64,000 nucleotides of DNA, from positions 1,475,815-1,539,814 of the forward strand of contig JARWMV010000239.1 in the NCBI GenBank assembly GCA_030998015.1, given 5' to 3'. The translations under genes and the position numbers were made by a program. Source of the DNA: Ceratorhiza oryzae-sativae. Taxonomy: Eukaryota > Basidiomycota > Agaricomycetes > Cantharellales > Ceratobasidiaceae. Below are positions 1 through 11,523 of this stretch, one piece after another (within the stretch, counting starts at the first letter, position 1; each line of letters opens with the position of its first letter). The notes below the pieces were generated by a model. That model did no database searches. It was not told where the DNA came from and saw nothing but the letters and a program-made list of their open reading frames with translations.

Positions 1-389
1 CTTTGATGTAGTTTGCTGAGTCGATAATTAGGATCGTTGATTTGGATAGATCTCGCACGATCGCCGAGAGAAGCGCAGATCGAGCCGGCTTTTCGAGGCG
101 ACTCTCTAAAGACAGCTGAAGCATGATCCCGCTTGGCCATAAGGACTCGACTAGACCCACCATCATAGGATGATCGAGGGATGTTGAGTGACTCGTCGGA
201 CAAAACGATGACTTTCCATGATTTGATGTGAGGGTTTGTATCTTCCACGATCTTGCTCTCAAAGTACTCCTTCAACTGTTGGGCTCTCCTACTTTTTCCT
301 GTGTCCGGACAGAAATTAGAAGAAACGTTAAGCAATAACCAAAAAGGCGAACCAGAGCACGGAAAGCCGGAGATTGTAACAAGAGCCAT
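1..389 (-). CDS. KTI12: KTI12-like Elongator-associated P-loop protein, 5' part
   Basis: Partial gene: the start codon is at 389 and the gene runs off the left edge. Three exons join through canonical introns at 352..299 and 160..106. The conceptual protein starts MALVTISGFPCSGKS, a Walker A P-loop at about residues 7-15. It continues through a SDESLN motif and a SRLEKPARSALLSAIVRDL segment, and reaches LIIDSANYIK at the edge. This order and spacing is that of KTI12/PSTK-type P-loop NTPases. KTI12 binds Elongator and supports tRNA wobble-uridine modification (family knowledge). Both introns are needed: without splicing the P-loop glycine-lysine-serine and the DESLN-to-ESRLEK stretch are broken. 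The C-terminal half lies outside the window. PSTK is the alternative, but the NYIKGFRYQ-type context favours KTI12. Confidence 0.87.
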   Translation of the reverse strand, partial: MALVTISGFPCSGSPFWLLLNVSSNFCPDTGKSRRAQQLKEYFESKIVEDTNPHIKSWKVIVLSDESLNIPRSSYDGGSSRVLMAKRDHASAVFRESPRKAGSICASLGDRARSIQINDPNYRLSKLHQ

Positions 390-1160
390 ACGAGGTAGAG
401 TTCCGAATATGAAATACTAGGGCTTCAGCCAAGGCCTAAGTGCTTGACAGTTGAGCGATCGAGGAATAGTGACACTGAATCATGTGACTAAATTTGGTTC
501 CGCTCATTAGTTGGGTGGCGCAGGCCCTCTGGCTTCGCCACCACGATCACTACTCTCGAATATCGATAAGTCTAAATATCACGACTTACAGCATTCGTAT
601 CCTCTTAGTAAATGCCACGCGGATCCGAGACCAAAAAGGGGACGGGCTCATATGCAAAGCCAAAGTGGGTACATGTTCGATTTATCAAGATAAAAGGCTG
701 AGCAAATTGTATCACCACCAGACACAAGTATAGACCATACTACAGGCAGCCAAATTCAAAGACTCGACGTCAAGGTAATGACCTTAGCCCCAGAGCATCA
801 GCTAACGATGGTTCACATACACATCGTTGCGCCGCCCCTTGCATTTAGATAGCCATATTCACCAAAACCCTGCCAAAACCTCCCCCTCACGGATTCAGTA
901 CTACTGCGCGCAGGTTGAGCCGCATGCTCCACCACCAGCTCGCCAGAGACGACGAAACCGAAGCCCAACAATCCCCGGGGGTCTCTTTGGTGACGAGAGG
1001 GGTTTGTCTGTGGGCTGTATGTTCCAGAGAGCGGGCTAAGTGCTTGAACGACAGGTACCGTTAACCTTGAACTCGTTCGAAAACTGGATAAAAACTTGGT
1101 GGGCACCCCTTTTTGCGCATACATTTAATATCCAGCTGAGCCCTACGGTCCTTTAGTCAA
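390..1160. other. Intergenic region upstream of KTI12 and the next gene
   Basis: I see no reading frame with convincing protein character here. It should hold the KTI12 promoter (reading left) and the promoter or first exons of the plus-strand gene that follows. Short open frames on both strands look like chance. Confidence 0.5.
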
Positions 1161-2837
1161 ATGAGAAGCTGCCAGAATGGCTATCCAATACTTACAGTGA
1201 ACTACCTCCCAATAACCCCCTCAGAGCCGAAGGAAGCCATCTCAATTCTAGTTGCGAGCAGGAAGGAGACGATGACGAAGGCGAAGACGAAAATAACCCG
1301 TTTGCATTTCAACCACCCACACCGCCCTCGTCCCCGTCCCCTGCGATTCGCGGTGCCCGAATTCCTCTTTCTTATCTAAAATCGAGACCTTCTTACCGTC
1401 GAAATAATATGCAGTGTATGAACTTGGCTTCTGTGGCTACTGGCGCAACGCCAGTATTCGTTGAGCCAGTATACCAAGAGGACTATCGCGATATAACCGT
1501 ACCCCTAAACGACGATATTCATATGTCCAGTGCAGCCGATCTTGTCGACAACGCGCAACTGCTTCCTCCCAGACGGAAATCACAACAAGAACAGGCTCGA
1601 TATTCTATTTCACCTCAGCCTATTCCCTCGCCACTTTTCATATCCGACTTCTACCCCAACTCGCTGGCCTTGCCCCAACTTTCTCTGTTCCATCAACATT
1701 TCCTTTTTCCTCAGATGACACTACAGTGCTTACACCAACCCATAATGCCACTGAATTTATCGGTCGAGACGAAGCACGAGACGCATTGCGCGACCAACAT
1801 TCGTTTATTTCCTCTATTTACACTACCAGTCCAACCCCTGAAGACTTCTCAGAGAATGCGTCTATTGGTGATTTCAGTCTCACTTCTCAATCCAAAATGT
1901 CTAGTCCGTCCCTTGGCCAAACTTGGGCAAGTGCTTCGCCCACGGGTTGCGTGTTCACGAGTGCTCACAGGTCAAGCAGAAAAACTATCTGGAAGCCAGG
2001 GCGCTTCCATATCCCCTGAAACCTCGCACAGATTCCCCTGATATTTACAAAGCTAGACTTCTCGCTTATGCGGCTACCGCTGCGGATCAACTGAGTAGCT
2101 CCGGTAGAGACGAAGTTGTCGCATACGAGAGATGGGGTCATACCAGATTCGCTGCCAGTAGCATCGACCGCGAATCGCTCGACAACGCCTGGTCGAGCAA
2201 ATTGGACGACAATAGGCTTTCCGACGGTACATCCGAGCCAGTTCGGGCCCCCGAGCTTCAGCCGCCCCGAGACGGTGCACCCTTGCCTTCCATTTCCCAA
2301 GCTCAAAACCGACTAGAACTGATTCCGGAAATATCGCCTTGTCCTAGCAACCAAGATGCCCGTGAATCTGCAAAGTTTATTCCCCCGAACATTGGATACT
2401 TCGATGATTGGAATGACGAACCTATCAGAGAAGGGTCTAACAAATCTGGTATCCAACTATTTCCCGAAGACGAGGACGAGTTGGTTGCAAACGAGCCACC
2501 TGACGATCAGGATGCCGAAGATGACGAGCCGTCTCCTGTATCAGAAGAGCCGACGATTCTCCGTCGAGAGGGTCGAATGGGGCCTAGCCACACCACCGCC
2601 ACCCCGCCAAAGCGGAGCCTCCCACTGTCAGCCCCTCGCTTCGACTCGCCAAAAGAGGAAATGTCTGCCACACCTGAAACGATGGTTGTCACCCAAGTTT
2701 ACGGTTCGAGCCGCTGGACATGTTCGACCCAGCCCTTTTGCTCATCTGCTGAGGAATCGCCGAACCCACCTGCTGAAGCCGAGACGACTGCGAAGGAAGA
2801 CAACGCAGAAGACGAGATTGAATCTTGGCCCTCGTAG
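1161..2837 (+). CDS. Unknown acidic, disordered protein, several exons
   Basis: I do not recognise this gene. Coding character moves between frames. About 1200-1620 reads an acidic then proline/serine-rich stretch (EGDDEGEDENNPFAFQPP). About 1640-1930 continues in another frame (TEFIGRDEARDALRDQHSF). From about 1971 to the TAG at 2835-2837 a third frame runs (KNYLEARALPYPLKPRTDSP, then EDEDELVANEPPDDQDAEDD). The frame changes imply at least two introns whose borders I could not fix; a short intron ending CACAG just before 1971 is likely. The start codon is uncertain. No catalytic motif or membrane segment is visible; composition suggests a disordered, regulatory-type protein. It is tail-to-tail with RPS2, with about 130 bp between stops. 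Undetected frameshifts are an alternative to introns. Confidence 0.45.
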
Positions 2838-2969
2838 CTTTTGCCTGCAAACAAGCACACACGTTCTCAGATGTATATTAGCACACGCATTCATTCATAA
2901 TTGAAAACAATGCAATTGAAACGCAAGCCTGATACAACGTAAATCCTACAGCTCGGAGAACATAGATAT

Positions 2970-3871
2970 CTAGTACACGGCTGACTTCTTGCCCGCAAGC
3001 TGGAGGTGAGCCGAGTGCTCGTCGTATGGGGTTTTGGAGAGAGGAATCTGCCGCCAGAGATCGGGGGTGATGAACTGGTAAGTCCCGGAGATCTAGAGCG
3101 GAAGATGTCAGCGTGGTGAGTCCGGATAAAAAGCACGGGATTTTCCGCATACCGCGACGAAGGTGGCCTTCAAGAAGTTACCCATAGTTGCAGTACTTCC
3201 CTTGGATTGAGTGTACACATCTTGAACACCGGCGAGTTGCAGCAAGCGCTTGGACGCGGGCGCAGCGACGATACCAGTACCACGAGGCGCAGGAATCAGA
3301 CGGCACATGACCGATCCGACCTTGCCACTGACTTTGGACGGTACAGTGTGTGGTTCACCAAGTGCAGCACCCCAGTATCCTCGCCGGACGGGAACGACGC
3401 TCAGCTTGGCAGCGATGATCGCACCCCGGATGGCAGTCGCGACTTCCTTGGCGCACTTGACGCCGAGTCCGACGTGGCCGTCGAAATCGCCGATCGCGAC
3501 GAACGCCTTGAATCGAGTGCGCTGGCCGGCACGAGTCTGCTTCTGGACGGGCATGATTTTCATGACTTCGTCCTTGAGCGTCGGGAGGAAAAAGTCGACG
3601 ATCTGGTACTCCTTGATCGGGAGCGAGAAGAGGTAAATCTCCTCCATCGACTTGATCTTGCCGTCCTTGACTAGGCGGCCAAGCTTGGTGACGGGCACCC
3701 TTGGGGTCGTGTGAGTTGTGGAATGATGTGGGATGGATGTGGTTGATCGACTTACCACTCCTTGTCATCGTCCTTGCGACCGCCGCGACGAGGGCCTCGT
3801 CGACCACCACGTCCACGGTCTCCACCGCGTCCACGTCCAAACCCACCACGTCCGCGAGAAGAATCGGCCAT
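2970..3871 (-). CDS. RPS2: 40S ribosomal protein uS5 (RPS2)
   Basis: Three exons, 3871..3756, 3699..3153 and 3092..2970, joined by introns of 56 and 60 nt, give 261 residues, the usual eukaryotic length. The protein opens with an Arg/Gly-rich tail ([20 protein letters not shown]), as in eukaryotic uS5. The S5 double-stranded RNA-binding domain follows ([20 protein letters not shown]), then the S5 C-terminal domain ([20 protein letters not shown]), ending SAVY. The protein sits near the mRNA entry channel of the small subunit (family knowledge). The start is chosen because upstream in-frame sequence lacks RG-rich character and the first intron donor (GTAAG) lies right after the conserved tail. 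Introns early in the gene are typical of fungal ribosomal protein genes. Confidence 0.96.
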
Positions 3872-4879
3872 TTTAATTCACTAGTATACGAGTCAGCAAG
3901 TGGCCATCCAGTGCGAATCGACCCATCCGCCCATCCTCGTTGGCGGTTCGCGCATTTACGCCGCGCAAACTTCCGACTCGTACGCAGAACACATATTGCT
4001 GCATGATGATATATTCTCACCTTGATACGTCGAGAGTGTCGCCTAGGACGGTCTTGGGGACGTGAAGCTTGATGATTAGAATTGCATCCGTTCAGGGTCC
4101 ACCTGTTGCAAATCGAGCCCTTGCCGCTCGAATTCCACTCTGGTCAAATGGGAGAGAAAGCAGTGAACTAACCGATGTATGATTTGCCAAGAATGAATGG
4201 CCCCACTGCGATTGCTCCGTCAACATGTCTATAGCTGACGAAAGTGACGCAATGTTCAATATGCCACGGATCATGAAGTCCTGGACAACTGGGTGTCATT
4301 ATGTGCGCCTCGTCATTGTGATCCCAGTGGTATGGTTATTATGTGCGTTTCGGCTGTCTTTCTCGACGTATGGTCGCGCTACCGCTCGCCCCACACGGTG
4401 GCCTGCTATGTTCCGATTTAGACGGAACAAGCGCCCGTAGCTCGTCTTGCTCCAATCTTGTCTCGTCTCGTGGATGTCGCACGACGAGGGGTGCGATCGC
4501 GATGGGATCCGACCAATGAGACAAGCGCATACATATTGCTATGTCCCAAAGCGACTGCGGGGGTTGCGGCGGCGCACGTTTGCTCCGGTGGCAAGTGTGC
4601 CAAGCACGGCCAAACAACGGCGTGTCCGGCGGCCTTAAGTACTCGGTGCCTTGCCGCCGAGGCCAGAGGTTGACCGCCACCACATCCGTCGGATCTCTGC
4701 CACCGCCGCAGCTCAGTCGTTTCCCGTGAGTGCTCGCCATCTGTTCTGTTCTGTTCGCTTCTCGCTCATCACCCACTCTATCTCGTCCCCATTCGGTCGC
4801 CATCAATTTTCCTTCGCACGCCGGCAACGCGGTCAGGATCTCCCCAAGCAGCATTCAAGAGCCAAGTTGGCAAAACGCA
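3872..4879. other. Divergent promoter region of RPS2 and antizyme
   Basis: About 1 kb between two divergent, presumably highly expressed genes. No convincing coding sequence on either strand; the open frames at 4339-4854 look like chance in GC-rich DNA. It should contain the promoters and 5' leaders of both genes, and a leader intron for RPS2 near 4020-4090 is possible. The antizyme leader (about 4730-4879) is pyrimidine-rich. Confidence 0.5.
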
Positions 4880-5975
4880 ATGATGTCGAATTCCAAAACA
4901 ATTACGAATCTACAATCTAGTCCTTACCCCTCGTATGTCCGCACTCGAGCCCAAAGGCATCTACTGACTCGGTGCAAATTTTCTAGCAACGCTGGCCGTC
5001 GAAGCGTTGGAATGATGGGGTTCGACGCTGCTCCCAGTGTGCTCGCTGTGTGCCGCATCGAAGGGGCACAGTCGGACCTGCACTATTATAATACCGCTTT
5101 CTCTGGCGGGGCAGGGGTGAGTCAACCCGACCCAACCCGCGAAATACGTCACTCACCTTAGCCTTTGATCATTCTTATCCTATAGTGGCGTTTTTAGGGT
5201 TCCTACGGATAAATGCCCGCCAGATATAACCAAGTCTGGCGGGTCGTCGGGCTGTGTGACAGGCAGTCTGGCGTCGCGCACTGGAGGATACCCATTCTCC
5301 CAGTGCAATTCCGTTTCCGCATCTCCCTCTTCCACCTCCTTCCCTCGACCTATCCCTCATTCTCAGCCAAGCAGCGCTATCAAGTATCCTCTGACCCCCG
5401 ACTCAAGTCCCGAATCGATTCACCACTTCCCTCCGCATCACAGCCACCACTATCCTCCCAAACCCCCCGGACAACTCCAAACGCCGCCCCAAACTCCCGA
5501 GGCACTTCCGCTCAACAATGACCTCACGACTCCTACCGCTCTTGAAGTTCTCACAACGCTCTTTCCCAACTCGCCCGCGGCCAAGGCTGCGCTGCCCTAC
5601 GCCAAAGCCCTACGCATCACTTCGCAGGCGTCTACGTGGGATGGCGTCGTGCTTTCTCTGCCCGGCCAAGAGCGAACGCTTTACGTACTAGGGCGTGGAG
5701 CTGAGGCCTTGATGTTGCGCGAGAGTGTTACTGCGCTTTTGGACCTTGCCGACGAGCATTTGGAGTGTATGGCGTTTGTGATCGCGTTGGAGAAGGGTAC
5801 CCCTGGGCTTGGTGAGTGTGATGCGTGACATATAAATCAATGAATGATACTAACGAGGGCCATTGCTGTTGCAGGTGAATTGGTTCATGCACTCACCTAC
5901 TTGAGTGGTCAGATTGTTACGAAGCCCCCGTTTGCCGCTAATCCCTCGTACGTCCTTGTGGGCATCGAGCTCTAG
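4880..5975 (+). CDS. OAZ1: Ornithine decarboxylase antizyme, decoded by +1 frameshift
   Basis: Exons 4880..4932, 4987..5116, 5186..5811 and 5875..5975 are joined by GT-AG introns; the last contains a TACTAAC branch site. ORF1 (ATG at 4880) reads 64 codons to GGAGWRF and meets TAG at 5195-5197. Skipping one base there opens ORF2, which runs to the TAG at 5973-5975; the full product would be about 302 residues. The C-terminal half matches the antizyme fold: STWDGVVLSLPG, then ECMAFVIALEKG, GELVHALTYLSG, and a terminal VGIEL. Antizyme binds ornithine decarboxylase, sends it to the proteasome without ubiquitin and curbs polyamine uptake; polyamines raise frameshifting (family knowledge). A Trp-x-x just before the shift and a Val-Pro just after resemble the animal site (W-C-S then D-V-P in some paralogues). 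The His/Pro-rich linker of ORF2 is unusual. The shift itself is inferred. Confidence 0.83.
5186..5200 (+). promoter_or_regulatory. Putative +1 programmed frameshift site of antizyme
   Basis: At the start of exon 3 the zero frame reads TGG CGT TTT TAG. If the ribosome slips one base at TTT-TAG it continues as TTT (T) AGG GTT CCT, which opens ORF2. Other splice choices do not help: the donor GTGAGT at 5117 and either acceptor (after 5185 or after 5197) lead to stop codons in the zero frame. Known antizyme sites are usually NNN-UGA, so a UAG site would be unusual. Confidence 0.6.
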
Positions 5976-7022
5976 GCATCAGACATGGCTATTTTCTTTT
6001 TTCTCCTTTTTTCCTTTTCCCTTTTCCGAATGTAGTCTGCTTTATTGTGAATCCATTTCGCCTCCTTTCTTCAATCCTAGAGGTCCTATAGACCATTTCC
6101 AGTTTTATATCACAACCAGCGGTAGCAGACTAGCGTATAACATAGGATGTTTCCGCAGATTGGGTTGGAGCTGGAAAGAGGTACACTTGATACGTACCCG
6201 TAAGAGGCAGACTATATTCTATAATTCCGACAGCGATCCACTCAGATCCAAACACATTTACGATCAACCATAATCATGGTTCGCAGGTTTGCTCCAAACA
6301 GGATATTGCCAAGTCCTGGACATTGGTCAAATTTCATTTACTATTCATGTATCTCTTCCGAAATATTGGCCTTGATATGAATTCCGGTTAAACGTTTCGA
6401 CCTTGACATACCATTGACGGGTCAGTGGTCATGGGATATGAGCACTTAGGGGTACGGAATATTGTGTCTGTTCGGCTTGCATCTTGAATCGCCAATTACC
6501 GATCATCCGAAGGGACCAAACGTTTTATCTTCCAATCCAAACTGTATCCAGAGGTCTCACGACGGAATTACTCCACCCCCCACGAAACGAAATGGATGGG
6601 TATGCCACCTTCATCTTGATTCCACGATTGTATGGTTGAATGTATATCCTAACAAAATATTCTTAAACGAAACATCCTAATACTTTATCCACACCAAGCA
6701 GTCCGGCCACGTAGACCTTAATCGGGCCAGCGGTCCGCTGACTGTATGCACGTGCCCATCTCGGCTGACCGCAGCCGCGGGTGCCAAATATCCACGCGCT
6801 CCCGACGTCGGTAGCTTGTGCTCGATCCAGGAATTAATTAGCAACTCGTTCTCGTTCTAATTAGATAGTTGGTTCTTACTCGAATTTTCATTCTGTGATA
6901 TCCTTCAGCACTGTGCCGCTTGATCGGGTGGCGCGGACCGGCTTCCCGCCTCTTTTCGCCCCATAGATTTGATCCTTTTCTACTTATCGACGGATATTAG
7001 TTGTCCCTATCCTAGGCTCGTT
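5976..7022. other. Intergenic region, antizyme 3' side to SNAPC3-like promoter
   Basis: Starts with the antizyme 3' untranslated region. Two short frames (5905-6273 and 6462-6680) have no protein-like composition and I do not call them. The last 200 bp, before the ATG at 7023, should contain the promoter of the next gene. Confidence 0.5.
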
Positions 7023-9651
7023 ATGGCGACGCCAGATGTTGTCATGCACAAAGATGACGGTCCGGGGAGCGCAGTCGACGGCCCGGAGGTTGATCAGGCC
7101 ATGACGAGCCCTACCGACGCACCTCCATCTCCCAACCATAGTGCTGCTGTTCGACTTTCCTATGGCCATTCAAACTCTACTAGCGAGCGTACATATATGG
7201 GGATTGAATCCGAAGAACAATCGGATGGGCACGATGAAGAACGCGAAGACCGAGGTGAACGCAAATCCGCGTCAGCGAGCGCAACTGGAACGGTTGCCCT
7301 CGACAGCAGTCTCCTAGAACCTGGGGCTCAACCAGCACCGCAACGGCCTGTGCAAAGTACTTCCGCGTTGAACAAAGCAAACTTGGTGCATGAGCTAGAC
7401 GACTTTCTTGGAGAGCTGCCTAGCGACTCACCTCTCGCGGTTGACAACTGCCTGGTCGCGCCGTTCGACTCGGTTCCTCCTTCGCGACCACCTTCGCAGC
7501 CCGGACCTCCTCTCATCAACAACGCTCCGTTTCCGTCTGACAACCGTATACAATGGATGCCAGATTTTACCTTTGGACCGTCTTCTGATCGTATAGATAT
7601 ACGGGCTTTCTTGAAAAATGTCGAGGACAATTTGGGATCGTCATCTGCTATGGGAACGCGAAAGAAAGCGGGAGAATTAATACCGGAGCATGTGGGCGGA
7701 TGGGCAGATTTGCAGGCGATGGGAGAGTCGGAGAAGCAGTTGCTAGTCGAGGAATGTAGGTTCGTCCAGTCTCGATTCAACACCACAACCAGTGCATTGT
7801 TCCATAGCGCCGTCGCCTTCGCCTTGACCGGTTATTTTTGGTGGTGGTGATTACAACTGACGCCATATTCATTCTCTACTTCTGCTCGTCAACTCGTCGG
7901 AACTTTAGTGTCTCGGACTTACTCGAACCACTCACGGACATTACCTCCGACCCAGCGCGACTTGCCTTTGTCCGGGACCTACACAACCAGACGACACTTT
8001 CCATGCTTGGTCATACAACAGAGAGTATCAGGCTTCCTCCAGAGATGCGAGATAGGAAGAAAAGGGGAGGAGGAGAGGGGAAACCTGCGGGGGGACCTTG
8101 GGGCGAGGAGAACCCGCCAAGACCAAGTGAGGGGGTTGGACAAACCGGGTCAAGTGAGTATGTCCAGGACGGGCAGTCCGTTGGAGGTTCGAGCATGATT
8201 CTTGCACGAACCCAGGGGTCCGAACAAACTCCTATGGGTTCAGAGGATATTGTGATGACCGACCCGCATTCTGTGACTGGGAATGGTAGCGTGGCTGCGC
8301 CCACACTAGGTCGAGGCGTGAGCGGTAGAAATCGGAAGGGCAATCCCCGAACCGACACTGAGGGCAGGGCAACAGGTGGGCAAACTAGATCGTTTTTAGT
8401 CCATTCGGTCAAATAAACTTCGGCAGATCCTCTGCTTCTTGACCTCGAAAGTACGCTCAAAACAGTCTCATTGCGATCTTGGTTGTGAGCAAGGGCGTCC
8501 TCATATGATCATCGATTTGATTTTTCAGTTCTAGGCTCCCCCAAACGGCGAAGCATTTTGTGCGGAAGCCCAGATCCAGCGACGTCAACGTCTTGCCTGA
8601 AGTGGTATGTCCACTTTTTCCGTGATTTCGTGACTCTATTCAAACTGGAGGCCGACTGCGCAGCGGCCATCCCAAATTCCATTTCTCATTTCCGAGCAAG
8701 TCGCCGACAACATTCCCTCGCGTTCACCCAGCCCGAGCGCCACAGGTTTATGGGAACAAGCAGCAACTGGATCCCCACTGGATCGTCCCCACGCGATCAT
8801 CGAACTATCAATTTTAACCCCAGCACCGCATCATCCTCATACGCCTCGCCACAGTTTGTCGCTCGCTTTGCTCAATAGCCAGACGTTGGAAGATATCAGC
8901 GAGGCCCTCGTCTGCGCTAGCCGGTGGATTCCTCGGAGTATGGGTGTGGCCGGTGGAGTGACTTCTGGGGCCTGCGCGGTTATCGAAGGCACTGTGTATG
9001 GTGATGGCGAGGGAGATGCTGATGGGAGGGACTATGCTGAGTATGGTACGTTTCTCAAGCCGCTCTGGGATTCTCACAGCTTCCCCTAGGAAACTCGTCG
9101 AATATCTTTCGACTCTCAAGGCTCAGAACAACTCGGCTAGTCTAAGTAAACGAGACAAAGACGCGATCATGGTTCCGGACGAGCAGCTGACGATAGGGCT
9201 GCCAATGTTACATACCCGCCTCGATTCGGTTCAGTGGAAACTTCACAAACCATATTGGTTTATGCACGACGGAGGGTGTGTTCATTGGATCGTGGTCACC
9301 TCTATCAGGTATGACGCCAAACTTTGGGTTACGCTTGGCCGACATCTGACACTCCCCGGAATATCAAGTCTACTCCACCAGTGCGACCCACCACTTCCAA
9401 CCCCCGAGAAGCCTTCAAACTGGCCCTATGTGACCTCGTTGTCTCCCCTTCCTCACCGCGCGCTATGCCGCGTATGTACGCGTGTGCCTGCCATTTTAGC
9501 AGTTTCAGGTGACACGCGCCTAGGTGAAAGTCCAAGTTTAGTCTGTGAGGGCTGTTGGGCTCTGTTGGGCCCTCCTAGAGCCGGTCGTGACTACTCGGAC
9601 CAGGGCGACGGACTCCACGTCCTGCCGCTTGTGAGCCCAGACGGGTTATGA
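7023..9651 (+). CDS. SNAPC3: snRNA-activating protein complex subunit 3 (SNAP50)-like
   Basis: Seven exons fit one frame: 7023..7759, 7909..8375, 8427..8450, 8529..8604, 8651..9040, 9090..9308 and 9369..9651, giving 731 residues. The N-terminal half is acidic and disordered. The C-terminal part has the SNAPC3 pattern: a CAVIEGTVYGDGEGD segment, a WKLHKPYWFMHDGGCVHW segment equal to the G-x-C-x-H zinc-binding core, then CRVC and CEGC pairs about 28 residues apart, with RLGESPSLVCEGCW. In other eukaryotes this subunit helps SNAPc bind the proximal sequence element of snRNA genes (family knowledge); its role in fungi is less clear. It is longer than the about 410-residue human protein because of N-terminal extension. 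One exon is only 24 nt. Exon borders were chosen to keep frame with GT-AG ends and were not tested against transcripts. Confidence 0.78.
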
Positions 9652-9933
9652 ATATATTATCATTATGCGCTAGCTGTATAGCCTAACTAGCGTATTTAGC
9701 TATGTTATTGGATGTGCACGGAAGCACTAGTGAAAGTCAATCGTTCCGATCACTTTGATGAGATTTCTCCGGTCGACAACCCAAAAGGAGAACTTAGCCC
9801 CGTGCTATACCCATCAGGAAACTCTGCGTTTTCAACTTAACCGACGACCGAGTCCTGACAAAACTTACAATACTTATAAAGAGTCGCGATGTATCCACCG
9901 TAAGTTTCAGACTAATTATCTTACTCGCCCCCC

Positions 9934-11395
9934 ATGTCACCGAGCATGACTCCTCCCCCGCGCCTGCCTAGGATCGAATCATTGGGATATAGCCCGGGTC
10001 CTGTAAGTCATAGCAACCTACGCCGTGCGGCGCCGATTGTCTGACGTTGCCCACCCTATGACCAGCAGAGCTCGTCGAGCAGCTCAACACACGCTAGCTG
10101 GCTCTCGCCTCACTGGTCCCCTGCGCATCTCGAGAGCCCCCATCAGCCGGAGCATGTTGTCACGCTCTACATGGACGACTTGAGGGAAGAGAGCTCCACC
10201 TCTGAGCCTGCGCTGGCTGAGATACCTATGCCAATACGCTTCGACGTCGCCGTCAACGCATGGTGCACTTCCGGTGATGATCTAGCACTCAGGCTCCAGC
10301 AGACACCGAGCCGGATCGATGGCCATGCGAAATTATGCACTATGCGTGGGCGGTACAAGCAATGCTTCGCACGCATCGTGGACAGTGTCGTCGAGCGGAG
10401 CTCGATACCGGTTGGCCTGAAACTCGCCCAGGACAAAAGCCTGCAGATCACTATCGAACCAGTAAGTCGGTTCGACCTGTTGAAGAGCAAAGCCTATCCT
10501 GACATCTTATCTCGTTGCGTTCAGAACCCTGCAGCAGCAGTATTGCCCCCCGCAGACCAGCACCTTGAGCTCGGGAAGCGTGCCTCGGACACCCGGCCAG
10601 GGGAGCAGACACTCCCTGCTGCCAAAAGACACATCGCCAGCTCGCCTTCGTCATCTCACCCTTCAGTTCCACAATCCACGACCCCACCTCCAACCCCTGA
10701 CCCACTGAGTCCGAACGAGATCCAAGGATGGCGAGCGGTCGACTTTTCCGGAGCCAGCGCCAGCTCTTCCGCCGGCCGCCGCGGCTCCCAATCCTGGACC
10801 GAGAGCGCCCCGGCCAGTACGGCCAAAGCCAAGTCAACCAAACTAAGGGACCCGAAGCCCGAAGTCAATGCAGTCATTGTCAACTGGTTACGCAATAGGT
10901 TTAGCAGCGAAGACGCGTACAACTATCACGTATTCACACATAGCAAGGGCAAGTCTTTGCCGATTCAAGACTTGCTTCGTGGGTACCGGTACGCGGCTAG
11001 GTTGATAGCCCAGTACAACGATACTCGGACTCCAAGCGATCTAGAAGGCGCACCAGACCGCAAAATCTCCAAGGTGAGCTCGGACTCCGAGCACACTGTC
11101 TGAGTAATCTGCTAATTGTTACTCCAAGGCAAATATCTTTGCTGCGCTCGGCCGACAGACGAGTTGGGGTTCTGATACCGAGACTACTCTTGCACTCGTC
11201 GACCTGTATGGACCGGGTGGCCCCAGAGAAGACGAGAGGATTGTGGCAATAATGACCGGCAAGTCTCACGGAGCCAAGGAGGGCTCCGTCGGCTTCCTTC
11301 ACAGTTTGAAAGAGGTGGATAGAGAGTATACAGGCAAGCTCGGCAGTGGCCTAGGCCGTGTACGACAATCGTTTGAACCCTCTCCTTCAACATAG
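9934..11395 (+). CDS. Unknown protein, four exons
   Basis: I do not recognise this protein. Exons 9934..10002, 10069..10461, 10525..11073 and 11129..11395 join in frame through GT-AG introns (GTAAGT at the first two donors) into 425 residues. The region around residues 50-150 is mixed alpha/beta-like (MRGRYKQCFARIVDSVVERS). A long Ser/Pro/Thr-rich linker follows, then a second compact part (NAVIVNWLRNRFSSEDAYNY, later DLLRGYRYAARLIAQYND), and the C-terminus ends with a basic, Gly-rich tail. No signal peptide, membrane segment or catalytic motif is visible. It is convergent with the hydrolase gene on the other strand, with about 130 bp between stops. The regular splice pattern and codon use make a real gene likely; function is unknown. 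Confidence 0.68.
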
Positions 11396-11523
11396 CTCTC
11401 CACCCTTTCGGACGTAGTATCGAGTAGCACATACCAGATTTATTTATTCAGCGCTGTTTTAATTTGTATTTTCAAGCTGTTTGTAATGCGAGCCGAGAAT
11501 GTACAACCGTTTCATACGCGCAT

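Noticed and set aside
3355..4020. Long open frames on both strands across RPS2
   Set aside because: They are frame shadows of the ribosomal protein exons; their sequence has no protein-like pattern.
4339..4854. 171-codon frame on the minus strand upstream of the antizyme
   Set aside because: Arg/His/Pro-rich chance frame in GC-rich leader DNA with no splice logic or family resemblance.
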